DNA of 64,000 bases from Calycina herbarum. Its lineage: Eukaryota > Ascomycota > Leotiomycetes > Helotiales > Pezizellaceae. Below the pieces are notes generated by a model. That model saw only the letters and a program-made list of their open reading frames with translations, did not search any database and was not told where the DNA came from. A program made the translations under genes and the position numbers. Of this stretch, positions 46,692 to 58,522 are shown piece by piece (the first letter of the stretch is position 1; each line of letters begins with the position of its first letter). The stretch is taken from assembly GCA_001414485.1 (NCBI GenBank), contig LLEY01000042.1, positions 310,001 to 374,000 of the forward strand. The letters are read 5' to 3'.

Positions 46692-49600
46692 CTAAGCAAT
46701 CTTCCCATTACTCTGCCAAACCCCACCCCCATGCAAAAGCTGATGTCTCAACGCACTCGCACTCCTCCTCCGCGCCGAATCAGGGGGCGAACTCACACTC
46801 CCCCTCACATCCTCTCCCATCTCTCTGGCCTCCTTCGCCTCAACAGCCAACCTCTCACGCTCTTGTTTGCGTGCTTGTGCAGTAAGACGATCCCGGATAT
46901 CAGTAGCCTTCTTCCAATCATCAGATTGTTTCTTCATACGAATAGTAGCTCGAACAGCTTGGGCGACCATTCGAAGAGTGAACTTCTTGGGTTTCTTCTT
47001 GCGCTCGATTTTGACGCCTGTGGATTCGAGAAGTCGAAGATCGGCGCGATTGCTATTGTGATGTGTTAGTAAACGGGTGGATGGATGGAGGAAGGGTAGG
47101 AAGCTTACCAAGCTTGGTACATGTCGATTTGCAGACCCATGTATTTCTTTGCATACGCCGCTTGAGTTCTGAATGCCGTTTCACGCGACGCTTTAGCCTT
47201 GAGCCATTCGACTTGCAATGCCATTCCTCGCATCTCCTTGACATGAACATGTTCCTTGGCAGCAAAATCCTTCTTCAGAGCCTCGATTTCTTCGTCGGTG
47301 ATGTTGTTGACGGTTGACACAGATGTATTGACGAAACGAACGCCTCTGGTAAGAGCAGCCTTCTCTTCTTCCCAATTTCTTTGAGCCTCCTCAAAACGGC
47401 GCTGTAGCTTCTCGAGTTCCTTCTTGGCAGAGCTTGATTTGATGCTCTTGGTAAGAGATTTCTTTTCGGCCTCCCAGTTCCGTTGATTCTCTTGGAGCTG
47501 TTGTTCCAGGTTCTCCAACTGAGCTTGGGCGGCTGTAGCTTTGGATTTATGCTGAGATCGTTCATCACGCACACGCTTGAGGTGGAGACGAAGTTCTGCT
47601 TCAGCTGCAGAAATGGCGGCAATAGTTTTCTCTCGTTCTTCGACTTGCAATTCCAGTGATTCGGCTTGGACTTGGGTCTCTCTGAGCATCTCGTGAAGAT
47701 CCTGGCGTTCGAGTGCCATGGTACGATCGCCAGTACTATTAGCTCGCTCACTCTGAAGAGCCTTCTCAAGTCGATCAATCTTGCCCCGTAATCGAGTAAT
47801 GGTGGCTTCTGAGGTAGTATTTTTGGCAGTGAGTTCCTCAATTTTGAATTGCGCTTCGTCGATGGATCGTTCAAGCTCGTCTTTCTCTGCCTCCCATGCC
47901 CTAGCCTGGGACTGGAGATCAATATTTGCAGATGTGAGCTTTCGTGCACTCTCCTTCTCTACGTTTTTCAATTGTGAGCGCATCTCCTTGACAGATTGGT
48001 GGGCTGATGCTAGTTGGGAGCGAATTTCGATGATCTCTGATTTTCGTGCAGAGCCATTGAACGAAGATTGGGGTGATGATGTGGCCAGACGAGAAAGTTC
48101 TGCATCATGGGCTTTGCGTTCAAGCTCGACTATTTGGCGCTTTAATCCACGAAGTGTTTCCTTTTGCGTAGCTTCACGCTGCAGGAAGTCAGTCTCTCGC
48201 TGCCGCAGTTTGGTGAGATCGGCTCGGATGAGAGACAATTCGATAGTTGCGTCTTCCTGTCCACCTGCCCCTGATGAAACTTGTTCCTCTAGATCTTGGA
48301 TACGCTTCTCGAGTTGTTGGATTGTTTTCTTAGCAGTTGATAATTCTCTCTTTTCTGAGGAGCCCCGAAGTATTTTCTGGAGATCGTGAATCTCGGTGGA
48401 AAGTCGAGCCTCTTCTGCATTAGCACGGTCGATTTCTTGTTGTAATTCCAGCTCCAGTGACTCTTGTTGGGAAACGACTACCTTATTCTCCTCCTTGAGG
48501 CGTCGAACTTCGGCATCAAGCTTGATCTTGGTGGTTCGAAGGTCAAGGCGCTCCTGGTCAAACCGGAATGTCTCTTCCTCGTGCTGCTTCGAGGACTTGA
48601 TCTGACTGTGAAGCTCATCACGTTCTGCTTCTGCTTCTGCCTTGCAAAGACGGATAGCGTGCATCTCAAGATTCACATTAGCTAACTCGTCTTGCAAGCC
48701 TTGCTTGTCCTGCCGAACTCTAGCAAGCTGAGCCTCGACATCTCTGATTGTGGATAGCAACTTCTCATTGTTACCACTCCCGGCCTGGATATCATCCTGG
48801 AAGGCTTCAAGTTCAGTACGAGCCGAGTTGGCAATGGCTTCGGCTTTCGAAACATCTTGTTTCAATGTTTGAATCTGCCTTCTTAAGCTTTCGGACTCAT
48901 GCTTTGCGGCAATAAGTTCATCGCTAGCCTGATTGTCGTCATCTAGGCTTGATTGCAGAATCTCTACCTCGTCCTCCAAAGCCTCGACCTTTTCTAACAA
49001 GTTCTTCTGCTCCCTTTGACTTAGGCGAAGCTCTTCGCGTGTGTTTAACAGTTCGGATTTTGCTTCTTCCAGTGACTTGCGGCGGTCATCTATGTCGTCG
49101 TTGAGCTCCTCAATTTGTCGCTTGAGTGAGTCTTCTTGGCTTGCGTGTCGGTCTTTCTCTGCTTGAAGAGCTTCCTTCAATCTTGATTCCTTACTAGACA
49201 AATTACCCTCTGCTACTTGAAGCTTATCGATTGTCCGTTGCAGACTATCAGCCTTGTCCTCGGCCGCGTCTCTTTGCAATTCTAGGTTGCGCTTTTCACT
49301 GTCCCATTTGTCGTTATCGTTATCGTAGAGGCGCTCCTTCTCTCGAACCTCAGCACGAAGATCTTCGATTTCATCATTCAGACGATTGATTTCGCCCTTG
49401 TATTCGTCTCTGACCTGTCGTTCGTTGTTGAGAGCTAAAGTCTTTTCATGGTCAAGCTTATCCTCGAGTTCCTCAACAGACTCCCGAGCTATGGCTAGAT
49501 CCTTCTGCAGACCCTCTGATTCCTGGGTGAGAGCGTCATGCCGGCTTTGCAAAAGATCCTTGGCCTCGGACTTCTGCTGGAGTTCGCTACGAATGGCTTC

Positions 49601-51148
49601 AAGTTGTTTGGAAAAGATTTCTTGTTGCTTGGACACGTTCTGGTTTTCGTTCTTGACCAGATTTAAGTTGTCTTGAAGTTCTTGTTCGCGGGTTTCGGCC
49701 TGCTCCTTCAAATCCTTGATCTTCCTTTCGAGCTTTTCGCATTCGTTCTCCTTTTCAGCATAATCTTCCTCAAGAGTGACGTATTTCTCCCGTAGGTCCT
49801 CGACCTCGTCTTGTAACCGGTTGGCCTTCTCTTCGACTTGGCGGCTAAGGCCTTTGGTGGTAATTGACTTGTTGGCCATCTCATCTTGGAGCTCTTCAAG
49901 GTCGCGCTGTGCACGATCTCTTTCCTTTACTGCTTCCTGGCGATATTCCTTCACTTCATCGAGCTCGTCCTTGATACGTCTCAGATCACGCTCCAGTTCT
50001 TCATTTGTTTCCTTTGCCTCCTCAAGTTCATCGTTTGCTTGTACCTTTTCCTCTAATTCAATGTTACGACGCTGCACCTGGTTGACAGTTTGCTTCAGAG
50101 TAGTAATACTCTCGAGGTGCTTCTCCACCTCGTCCTTCAAGTTTTCAACCTCATCTTCACGATCCTCGATGGCACGGTTCTTTTCCCGGACTTCCGCTTC
50201 CAGGTCTCCGACATTGTCTTTCAAGTCTTCAAATTGGCCTTCCTGGAGTTTGAGTCGGTGTACTTCGGCTTCCATGTCCTCCAAGGCGCGACGAAGACGA
50301 TTCAGCTCCTCTTCCTGCCCCTCGCTGGCATGCTTCTTCTTCATTTTTTCGTGCATTTCAAGGACCTGTTGTCGGAAAACTTCTACGTCGCGTTCGGCGG
50401 TGCCCAGTGTTTTTCGGTATCGAAGCAGTTCCTTCTGCATGGTGACTTTGTCCACCTTGAGTTCCGTATTCTCTTTTAGGGCGGCTTCACTGAATCCAGG
50501 ACCAGCTTTCCGCAGAGCTTCCTCCAAAAAGTGAATCTTCAGCTTGAGTCCAAAATTCTCCTTCTCGATTTTGTCTATGACATTTTCCTGTTCCCGCAAT
50601 GAGAGCTGATTGCCGTCCTGTAAAACTCCCGGTCCTTCATTTCGTCGTGGCAGTAATGCCATTGGAGTTGATGCGGTACTGCTGCTGTCGAGCTGGGGTG
50701 CTGGCGTACCAGCCATGTATGAATCTCCCATTCGTGACCCCCCGTAGACCGAGCTATTCATAAGTGGTAGTACACTCAGTTCGGGCACATTGTCCAGCCC
50801 ATCCCCTCTCAAAAACCCTGGCGTATGCATCGTATTGGTGTTTTCTTTGCCGTTTCGCAAAGCGCTGTTTCTTGTGGCATTTTTCAGCATGGGTGTAAAT
50901 TCTGCGCCTGCAAGTCCTGCGGGAAGATTTCGTCGGTCTCCAAGCGCAGTGCGACTTCGTGGTGTTCTGATCGCGGCGCGTCCACCTTTTTGCATCTGGT
51001 TTATGAGGTTGTTGTTGTCTTTCGAAGGTGATTGGAAGGACGGCTCCTGCGATATATCGAAATCAAAGTCCTTCCCATTCCCCAGGTATGTTGCATCTCC
51101 AAGATTTGTCCGTGGAGTATCCAATCCGCCCACACCAGCATGTACCAT
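46692..51148 (-). CDS. CM1-domain coiled-coil spindle-pole-body / MTOC protein (Pcp1/PcpA-ApsB type)
   Basis: A very large coiled-coil protein that recruits gamma-tubulin complexes to microtubule-organising centres. Two exons: 51148-47109 and 47052-46692 (1466 aa). Residues 1-180 are disordered with TPRT, RTPRSRTALGDRRN and TPGFLRG motifs. A centrosomin motif 1 (CM1) lies at about 181-250 (SLREQENVIDKIEKENFGLK, then LKIHFLEEALRKAGPGF). More than 1000 residues of heptad-rich Glu/Lys/Leu/Gln coiled coil follow. The C-terminus across the intron (YAKKYMGLQIDMYQACNRAD, then LRLLESTGV) resembles a PACT/MASC-like centrosome-targeting region. Fungi have two CM1 proteins, the inner-plaque PcpA and the outer/septal ApsB (Mto1). 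The tail makes me lean to PcpA, but I cannot decide without alignment. Divergent from SGT1. Confidence 0.85.
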
Positions 51149-51487
51149 TTTTTTTCGCGTCGTGAGCCCCGACGGCTCGAGATGTTTGTTGGGAGTTTTT
51201 CAATGTAGATAAAATAACCAATGCCCTGAAAATGCAAAATGGGAATTCGTAGCCATCAACTCCAATGTGGAAAAAGCAACAATGTTTATTAAGTTAACAA
51301 GTCGGTACTTGGGCCACCGTGGGTCGAAGAAGTCGCGTTGTTGATACTCGACCCTTTTCGGTTTAGTGGCATCTGGACCCTTGCAATCAAATATGCCAAG
51401 CCATTTTTTTCTAATCGGCTTCGGCTGGGACAATCTCAGCCTCATCAAGAGTTACTCCACCAACAACTCACCACCAGCACTCTCCAA
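51149..51487. promoter_or_regulatory. Divergent promoter, spindle-pole protein / SGT1
   Basis: A 339-bp shared upstream region between two oppositely transcribed genes. I see no distinct regulatory motif. Confidence 0.55.
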
Positions 51488-53512
51488 ATGGACGCCCCTG
51501 CGAGAGACGATTTTCCATCCTTTGGAAATAATTTCGATGGCTTCCCGAAACGACTTCCTGATGACTGCGTCGAGTATTCATTGTTTGTCATCGACGCGAA
51601 ATTGAAGTCGCAAAAAGAGTTGGTATCGCGCTTGGAAACGATTCGCAAGGAGGCGCATAAGCTGGCAGATGGCCTTTTGCAGGAATACATATGGCAGAGA
51701 GATGGATTCAAGTTGGAATTGGAAAGTGAGAAAGGTGCGAGTTCTTCCCGTCCATCCGCAGGCCTCGGGCTAACGACGACAATCAGGGATGATGTATTTT
51801 CACGGAATGACGAACTTTGGGGATTCTGTCGATGACGAGTGGCTCATTGTATATATCCTCAGAGAATTAAGCAATCGGTTTCAAGACCTATGGATCAAAA
51901 TCGTGGACACAGATGGCGAGTTCTTGTTGATTGAAGCAGCCAATGCATTACCTCGATGGTTGAACCCGGAGATTGCAGACAACAGAGTTGGTTCTTCCCA
52001 ATTATTTGGAGCGGCAGATACTTATTTGGATTTTAGGTATGGATCCACAATAATACCTTGCGTATTATACCCTTAAGTGCAGCTACTTCCACGACCTCCG
52101 CGACTGCGCCGATTTCACGACCTCTCAAACTCGAAGAAGCCCACGAAACCATCTTAAAGAATCCCGCCGTTCTCATACATTCGCCACTTATCGAAGCAGA
52201 AGCATTCTATAGGTTGCGAAACTACCCTTCACAGATTGCTGCTTCTTTGCATTATGCTGTAGTCGCAGTACCCAGAAAGCTAGCCTACATATTACATGAT
52301 CGCTCGGCTTCCATAGCTCCAGCTACAGAAGCTTTCTACCTCCGAGATCCTATTGCATTGAAGCCTCTGCAGACAGCCTCCTCGAAACTCATATTTGTCC
52401 CCGAAGACTTGGTTACGATTTCCGTTCGGTTCACGCGAGTGCTCTATGCCCAGTTGAAGTCTCAACAATTCTCCCCTCCAATTGCATGGAAAGACCTGTT
52501 AGCCCAGGCTGAAAAGGGAGCTGTTTCAAGCGATACTAAACGAAAAGAACGCACGCAGCTTGAAATGGGAATGAAAGTAACTTCCGGATTTGAAATGCTA
52601 CTTAATGACCCTAAAAATGGAGACCATCGAACAGTCCGCGAGATGCGAATACTACTCGATGATCTGGAAACCGGGGATGAAGGTCTACCGACAGATGAGG
52701 AAATTTCAAAATGGAAAGATATCACCAGAGAAGACGATGAGAAATGGCTAGATATTAATTTCGAAGATTTCGAACGAGAACTGGACGGGAAAAGGAAGGA
52801 AAAGAAGCCGGGAGTCGCAGGTGCATTTGGGCCAGAACCTCCGGGTGGCTTTGGAGACGCCAAGACTCAGGCCGACTTGAAGAAAATGGTCGAGCGATTC
52901 GAAGCATTTCTCAATGACGATGAAGCTGGTGTTGATGGTGCCGAGGTTGATGACATGGATATTGACGATGACGACGACGATGAGGATAGCGACGAGGATA
53001 GTGACGAAGAAGACAAGGAGATGAGTTTTGATGAGAATGAATTCTCACGAATGATGAGGGAAATGATGGGATTACCTGCTGAAGGGGAAGAAGTAACGAC
53101 CAGCAAAGGGAATGGCACATCATCAAGACTCAGCAAGAACAATCGAATTGAAGAGCTCCTCTCAGACGCAGAAACAGACGATGAAAATGAAGCAGAAGAG
53201 ATCCAAAAGTTGATGAAGGGTATGGAAGCAGAACTCAATGAAGCTGGCGCTCTCAACTTGGATTCTGCTCGAAGTGAACCCCCAGCCACCGGGAGCAAAG
53301 AACCATCTACGAAGCCGTCTAAAGATAGGGACGATTCCGATGACGAGAGTGACGATGAGGATGTCAATATCGATTTCAACCTTGCCAAAAACCTCCTCGA
53401 AAGTTTCAAGAGTCAAGCGGGAATGCCAGGCCCTGGCGGAAATTTGATGGGAATGATGGGAATGAAACTACCACGAGATGAAGAGGGGTCGACAGCAGAG
53501 AGAAAGTCGTAA
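51488..53512 (+). CDS. SGT1/ecdysoneless (Ecd) family protein
   Basis: Ecdysoneless-family proteins (human ECD/hSGT1; not the Hsp90 co-chaperone Sgt1) act in pre-mRNA splicing and transcription, with Prp8 as partner in animals. Three exons: 51488-51734, 51787-51986, 52037-53512 (640 aa). N-terminal matches: LPDDCVEYSLFVIDAKL, GFKLELESEKG, MTNFGDSVDDEWLIVYILRE and EFLLIEAANALPRWLNPE-like strands joined across introns. Then come LIEAEAFYRLRNYPSQIAAS and HYAVVAVPRKLAYILHDR, both typical of the family. The C-terminal third is disordered and acidic, with a long Asp/Glu run at about residues 450-475. The last intron lacks an obvious CTAAC branch but joins the frames cleanly. The 3' end is convergent with the APH-like gene, 126 bp away. 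Confidence 0.88.
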
Positions 53513-53638
53513 TATTCATTAATAAATAATCATATGCGGTTTGTAATTAGATAACTGGATGAACAAATCTGGGTATCAAGTTCTAAGATTACAGCCAAAC
53601 ATGACCAACGCCCAAACGCCGTACAATGACCCGTGTTT

Positions 53639-54898
53639 CTATTCTTCCTCCAGTTTTATTCTTTTTGAACCTTCTATGGCTTCAGCCTCTCCCGACAGAC
53701 TCCTAGCTCTCTTCAGAGCATCACTCACGACAACATCCACTTTGTCTAATTCGGCCAAAACACTTGTCAACGTTCTTCGGCCGTCGAGTTCTTTCCTGCT
53801 ACTGTCCATCTGTGGTCGATAGTGCTCGGTCACTACACTTACGACAGCCCTGTAGCATCGATATAGGAGTAGCCGGATTTCTGTGTTATCTTCATCTTCG
53901 ATCACGCTTTCCCCACCTTCATTCCATCCCTCCAAAAACCCTTCAGACGGCTTGTCAAAAGCGTCTGCGATCAATGGATCTCCGAAAATCCCAAAACTCC
54001 AACTCCTCAGGCCTGTCACTTTGACGCGCTGACTTAACGTGGAAGGGCTCCCTTCAATCCCTCTCTCGACCATGACGTTCGGCTCACTGCCAACATCGAG
54101 AATGACTAGCCGCGGTAATGTGACGGCATCTAGGCGCCACGAAAGTCGTTGATAATGTGCTCGGATGGTGTCGTAAGGAAGGAGAACTGATACATCCTCA
54201 CCATCTCGTAGAATGCCTTCTAATAATAAGTTGAAGGCTTCCGACCATTTTTCGGAACCCACAGGAGGTGCAGGTAGAGCGGCTTGGGACCCAGCATTCC
54301 TCCCATATGGATCTGGGAGAACACGACTAACAGTGCCGAATTTGCCAGTGGGGGAAGTGAGAGAAGCTAGTGACCGAGCCATAGTTCCAACTTGCTTGTC
54401 GATTGCACGCCGTTCAGAGATGCTGAGATATATAGAGTGTGTGGAAAGTGGTGCGCCATTTATTGGTTCGGAAATGGTATATGGGTATGCCATTTCCCTA
54501 TGATTTGAGGATGATCTGAGCACCTTGGGAATCAGATTTGAAAGTGCCATCGAACTTGGAATGTCGATTTCGCTACATGGTGACCCTTCCATCTCCGGTT
54601 TCCGTTCTGATCCAGCGATGAAGTATACGAGTGTTGCTTCAGATGAGAGAAGTGTCGCTTCTTGTCGAAGCAGACGTACGGCAAGGCTTGGGGCGAATGA
54701 GAGAAGGAGTTTCCGGTCGTCGGACATGTTGAGTTGGTATAATCTTGGGAGTTGCGTTGATGGTATTTCTTCGACTGGACCTAGAGTTGCGTTTGGGACA
54801 ACATGGCTGAGGATCTCTTTCAATCGTCGGACTGGTAAGCTGTACATGAGTGAGGTCATATGCGGCCGGGAAGGCACGGCTGTCCTTGAAGATGACAT
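53639..54898 (-). CDS. Aminoglycoside-phosphotransferase (APH)-like fungal protein, probably lacking the catalytic HxD motif
   Basis: A single-exon gene of 419 aa. I recognise an APH/choline-kinase-like fold of the type common in filamentous fungi: an N-terminal lobe with TISEPINGAPLS (the ATP-grasp IxExIxG-like strand), ERRAIDKQVGTMARSLASL, and W-rich motifs such as WSEAFNLLLEGILRDGEDVS. The region that should hold the HxDxxxxN catalytic loop reads LPRLVILDVGSEPNVMVE at about residue 265, so the His is missing while D and N remain. The GLRSWSFGIFGDPLIADAF segment corresponds to the metal-binding D region. It may be a pseudokinase or bind a ligand without transfer. The first ATG in frame is at 54898; the frame is open further upstream only through non-ATG codons. 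Substrate unknown. Confidence 0.7.
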   Translation of the reverse strand: MSSSRTAVPSRPHMTSLMYSLPVRRLKEILSHVVPNATLGPVEEIPSTQLPRLYQLNMSDDRKLLLSFAPSLAVRLLRQEATLLSSEATLVYFIAGSERKPEMEGSPCSEIDIPSSMALSNLIPKVLRSSSNHREMAYPYTISEPINGAPLSTHSIYLSISERRAIDKQVGTMARSLASLTSPTGKFGTVSRVLPDPYGRNAGSQAALPAPPVGSEKWSEAFNLLLEGILRDGEDVSVLLPYDTIRAHYQRLSWRLDAVTLPRLVILDVGSEPNVMVERGIEGSPSTLSQRVKVTGLRSWSFGIFGDPLIADAFDKPSEGFLEGWNEGGESVIEDEDNTEIRLLLYRCYRAVVSVVTEHYRPQMDSSRKELDGRRTLTSVLAELDKVDVVVSDALKRARSLSGEAEAIEGSKRIKLEEE

Positions 54899-57037
54899 GT
54901 TCGAAGTTTTCAATTCGGTGCAGCGAGGAGTAGGTTGTGTTGATATAAGTATACAGAGTGTAATGAGCACGCTTATGGCTTAACAAGTGGCTGACCCAAG
55001 GCTGCTACCAGAGTGTACAAACTTGATGATCGAACCTTTTCCCGTCAATTGTGGTCCTTGGACGCATTCGCGTATTGCGGTTTGGTGTAAATTATGAGAT
55101 TTGTGGTCTCCTCTCCCCAAAAAAGTATCCCGGATCGAAGAATGGCCGGAAGCGAATGAGACAATACACCCCATTAGCAGCTGATGGGCTGTATATCAGA
55201 CGAGATGAGACGGTCCGCATATAAGACAAAAGATCTCAAATCCCGGCCAGCATGAGCGCCTCCAATGGCGGTAAGTAAATCCGTAAGCCTCGTCTCCTGG
55301 GCAATGCAAAAAAATCGCTTGGTCTAGACAAATCAACAAACGAATGGTTCATGTGAAGACGGCTCCTTTGAAGAAGGGCTTGTTGGCTCGTTGGCTCCCG
55401 ATATTTCGTGAGCCTCGGGCTTATTTCACGACCTTGAAGGAAGATAGTAAGACCGATTGGTTAGAAAGAGGCGAGAGAGCTGAATCGTTTGAATGAAGGT
55501 CAAGAAAAAAGTCAGCCGTCCGATCCCTTTACATATCGATAACCAGTAAAGCCACCTCATTCCCGTAAATGCGGGTTTTTGCTGTACTGTACGGGCACAA
55601 TTATGTAGGTACGTAGGTAGAGTGTGCTTTTGCGACTCCGGGACTGGACGCCATGCGCCCGGTGCGCGTGGGCAGTTGCAATGGGTGGGAGATCGTACAG
55701 AGGAGCGGTGGGGAATATGATATTCCGTACTTCCTTCTTAGGCGGGGGGTGGCTATGTAGCAGGTAGGCGAGGTGGGAGTGCCAATGGGAAAGAGGTTCA
55801 TCCATCAACTTCATTTTAGCTAATGGATCATTGATGGAACTGGACCCTCCATGACTCCAGTATTCCCCTCTTACAAGCACGAAGAGGCCGTGCCCGACGC
55901 TGAGCTTTCTCGAATTGAGCAAGAAACGATGGGAAAGATGCAGCCGCTTATTGCGGGGTTCTTTTATTTCTTGGGTTGCGGGTTCGAGGCGGGTTGGTTC
56001 AGGGGGGAGGATTCACGAAAAATCTCCTACTGGTCGCTCCTTTGGCCAGAAGGGAAGCTGGTTTGCAATCCTTGATTGCCATGAAGAATTGAGGATGGGA
56101 GTGGGGTCATTGGGGGCAACGTCAGAGACTCAGATGTGCAGGCAAGGTCCCCGTTTGCATCATCTTGAAGGTTTTCGATTCCGGCTCACAGGTTCCGAGG
56201 AGATTTTGTAATGTAACTGCATTGTCATTGTTGTCGTGAAGTGTCTTGGGCAGTAAATAATATTTTAAAAAAGTGGTCGGCCCAGCTAACAAAAGGGGCG
56301 TTTAATGGGCGGAGGCTAGATCTTTCAGACCGTCCACAGGATAAATAGCCCCAAGCCTCCAGAGGTCCTTCATAGCGATCGACACTTTATCCAAGAACTC
56401 GAAGCTAGATTGTGGAATTTGGAATTCTGAACCTTAGAAAATTCCTGCAATTGAGTTCAGCTCTAGTCAACCGACACATTGATTCGAAGTTGTGCCGCCC
56501 ATCTTCCAAAAACTCGTTAATTTTGGGCCGATGTGGTTAGCATGTTGATCACACAGATCTCCAAGATCTCCCCGATTGGTAGCTCTTTAGCGAATTTGCT
56601 GTCTCAGGGGTGTCACGGACGGGAATCAATGTGGAAATCGAAAATGCACTCTCGATTCTAAAAAAAATTGCTCACGAAATGGATGTAATGATTTGGGTTC
56701 GGGTGTTGATCACCGTCTTTGTGATACCTAAACCCGGGGTGGACTCGATAAGATCTCCTCCTGGGACCACCGCATGAATTAGGCATAAAACGAGCAATGC
56801 TGGAATCACATCACCTCTTTCGATCGACGAAGTCCTCTTTCCGTACACAAAACGGCCACTTCAACCATCTGAACAGGTGGTATGGTGACTTTCAGTTCGG
56901 GAATATGTAAGTACAGTATAGCATTTGGCAGCATTGCGTGTTCCTAGCTACCCCCCCCCGCCGGTACCCTCTATCCCGAATATGCTCATGCAATGCACCG
57001 AAGAAATATTCCAGAAAAAGGCAAGGTTGACGACATT
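54899..57037. other. 2.1-kb intergenic region
   Basis: A region between the start of the APH-like gene (minus) and the 3' end of TAN1 (minus). Open frames here are short, overlap on both strands and lack motifs. I see only small low-complexity stretches (GTAGGTACGTAGGTAG near 55605, a C run near 56950). It should include the APH-like promoter and the TAN1 3' UTR. Confidence 0.5.
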
Positions 57038-58522
57038 CTATTTCGCTTCCACGATGTCGGTAGCAACCATTCTCTTAGGCTCCTTAGAACCCTCGTCTTT
57101 CATTTCGCCTTGCTGCGTAGTTTCGGACTTGGGCTCAACTGCTGGTTTTTGTACAGGATGGTAGAGTTCCGATAGATTGTATCGTTTAAGTGATTCCCAA
57201 TCACCCCCTACAACACTCATCCCACACACCGTCTACGATCCTTGTGTTAGCAGAAGTATAGGTATTGAATGTGCTACGTAGCACTGCATGCAGCTCAAAT
57301 CGGGGGAGGCGGAGAACTCGGTGTTGTCGAAGGAAAATTCTCACCTGGTAAACTTCGACTATAATCACCTTGTCGGGCTTAGTGAGGTTGACTGGATGTA
57401 TATCATTGATGGAGGAGGCAATTTGTTCAATCAGTGGGCCTCGTTTGAGAGATGTGTGGTTGCGGATGGTGGGTCTTATGGCATACTGCTTTGAAGTCAG
57501 CGGATCAAAGCAATCTGATATTTAGGTGGAGATGCATCTGCACAGCAAACATGCATCCCCGATTTTCGACTTACGGAACAGGCTACTTCTTTGGGCTTGC
57601 TCTCCTCTTCGCTCTTCTCTTCAGTTGCATCTTTCGGTGTGTCTTCCGTTTTGAGTTGAAAGTGATCACGCAGGACAGTACTTGCTACTTCCGCGAGGCC
57701 CTTTTCTGTGGCCTTTCCAATTAATGTCATTGGTGTAATTCGATTTACATATCTGGTCAATCTTGTTTCAGGCTTCGAAGCGATCTCGACACAAATCCGA
57801 TGTACAAAGTCCACTGGATCAATTGGTGGCTGGACTTTGAAGAACAGAACACACTCGATATCAATACGTACGGAGGAAAAGAGTCTCAGCTTATCTTTAT
57901 TTTCGTTCAAGGCTGCAGCTTCTTTCTTAATCGAAGCCTCGATATCGATCTCTTTTCCGTCCTCGTCATCAACTTCTGGCTCCTGGACGAGGCCGTAGAA
58001 TTTCTCAGCGAACTATAATATATCAGCAAGGCATGTATAATACTGCGGTAGTCATGACAAACCTGATATAGAATGCTCTTGAGCTCGGTTGTTGCTTTAC
58101 CTTCCTGGCCTCTCGCGCATGTTGCCCAGATACCAATGTCTCCTGGTGCAATTGTAACACGCACTTCATCTTTTGCTTTATGATTTGGAGTCTTCCATTT
58201 TCCTCCAGATCCACCCTACATTAATCAGTTTCAACTTCAAATACGATGGAATGATGAAGACGTAATGCGACAAGAAAAGAAAGCCAATTTGAGAATCGAA
58301 ATAATCAAAAGGAAAAATTCTTCATGGTAGGAATTCCATTAAGATATCGGGTCCAAAAACACAACGCTGAGAGGGCAGAGTTGTCTTGCAAAAAGGATCA
58401 CTTGATACTCGCGCGAAAGGACAGACCAAAAAAGAGCGAGTAATCGAACGTACCTTGCTTCTCTTGAAATCTTGCTTTCCACCATCGCCGTGCGGGCCTT
58501 CCTTTCGCTTGTTAGACCCCAT
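57038..58522 (-). CDS. TAN1: tRNA acetyltransferase cofactor Tan1 (THUMP-domain protein)
   Basis: Tan1 (human THUMPD1) binds tRNA through a THUMP domain and, with Kre33/NAT10, forms N4-acetylcytidine-12 in tRNA-Leu and tRNA-Ser. Five exons: 58522-58454, 58215-58063, 58012-57575, 57485-57345, 57232-57038 (331 aa). The basic N-terminus (SNKRKEGPHGDGGKQDFKRS) is followed by GDIGIWATCARGQEGKATTE, a hallmark of the family. The THUMP core contains CVEIASKPETRLTRYVNRI, TPMTLIGKATEKGLAEVA, SYAIRPTIRNHTSLKR and CGMSVVGGDWESLKRYNLSE. A Glu/Lys-rich insertion sits between the two halves and an acidic/basic tail follows. All junctions keep frame and use GT-AG. Confidence 0.92.

Noticed and set aside
47781..50534. 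Long plus-strand Ser/Arg/Phe-rich frames opposite the coiled-coil gene
   Set aside because: They are antisense shadows of the Glu/Lys/Leu codon-biased coiled coil. Composition explains them fully.
52462..53416. Ser-rich minus-strand frames opposite SGT1/Ecd
   Set aside because: They are antisense shadows of the acidic Asp/Glu/Ser-rich C-terminus.
38755..56320. GGAGGCTAG occurring at about 38760, 38962 and 56313
   Set aside because: Nine bases three times in 64 kb with unrelated flanks is not sufficient evidence of a repeat family.
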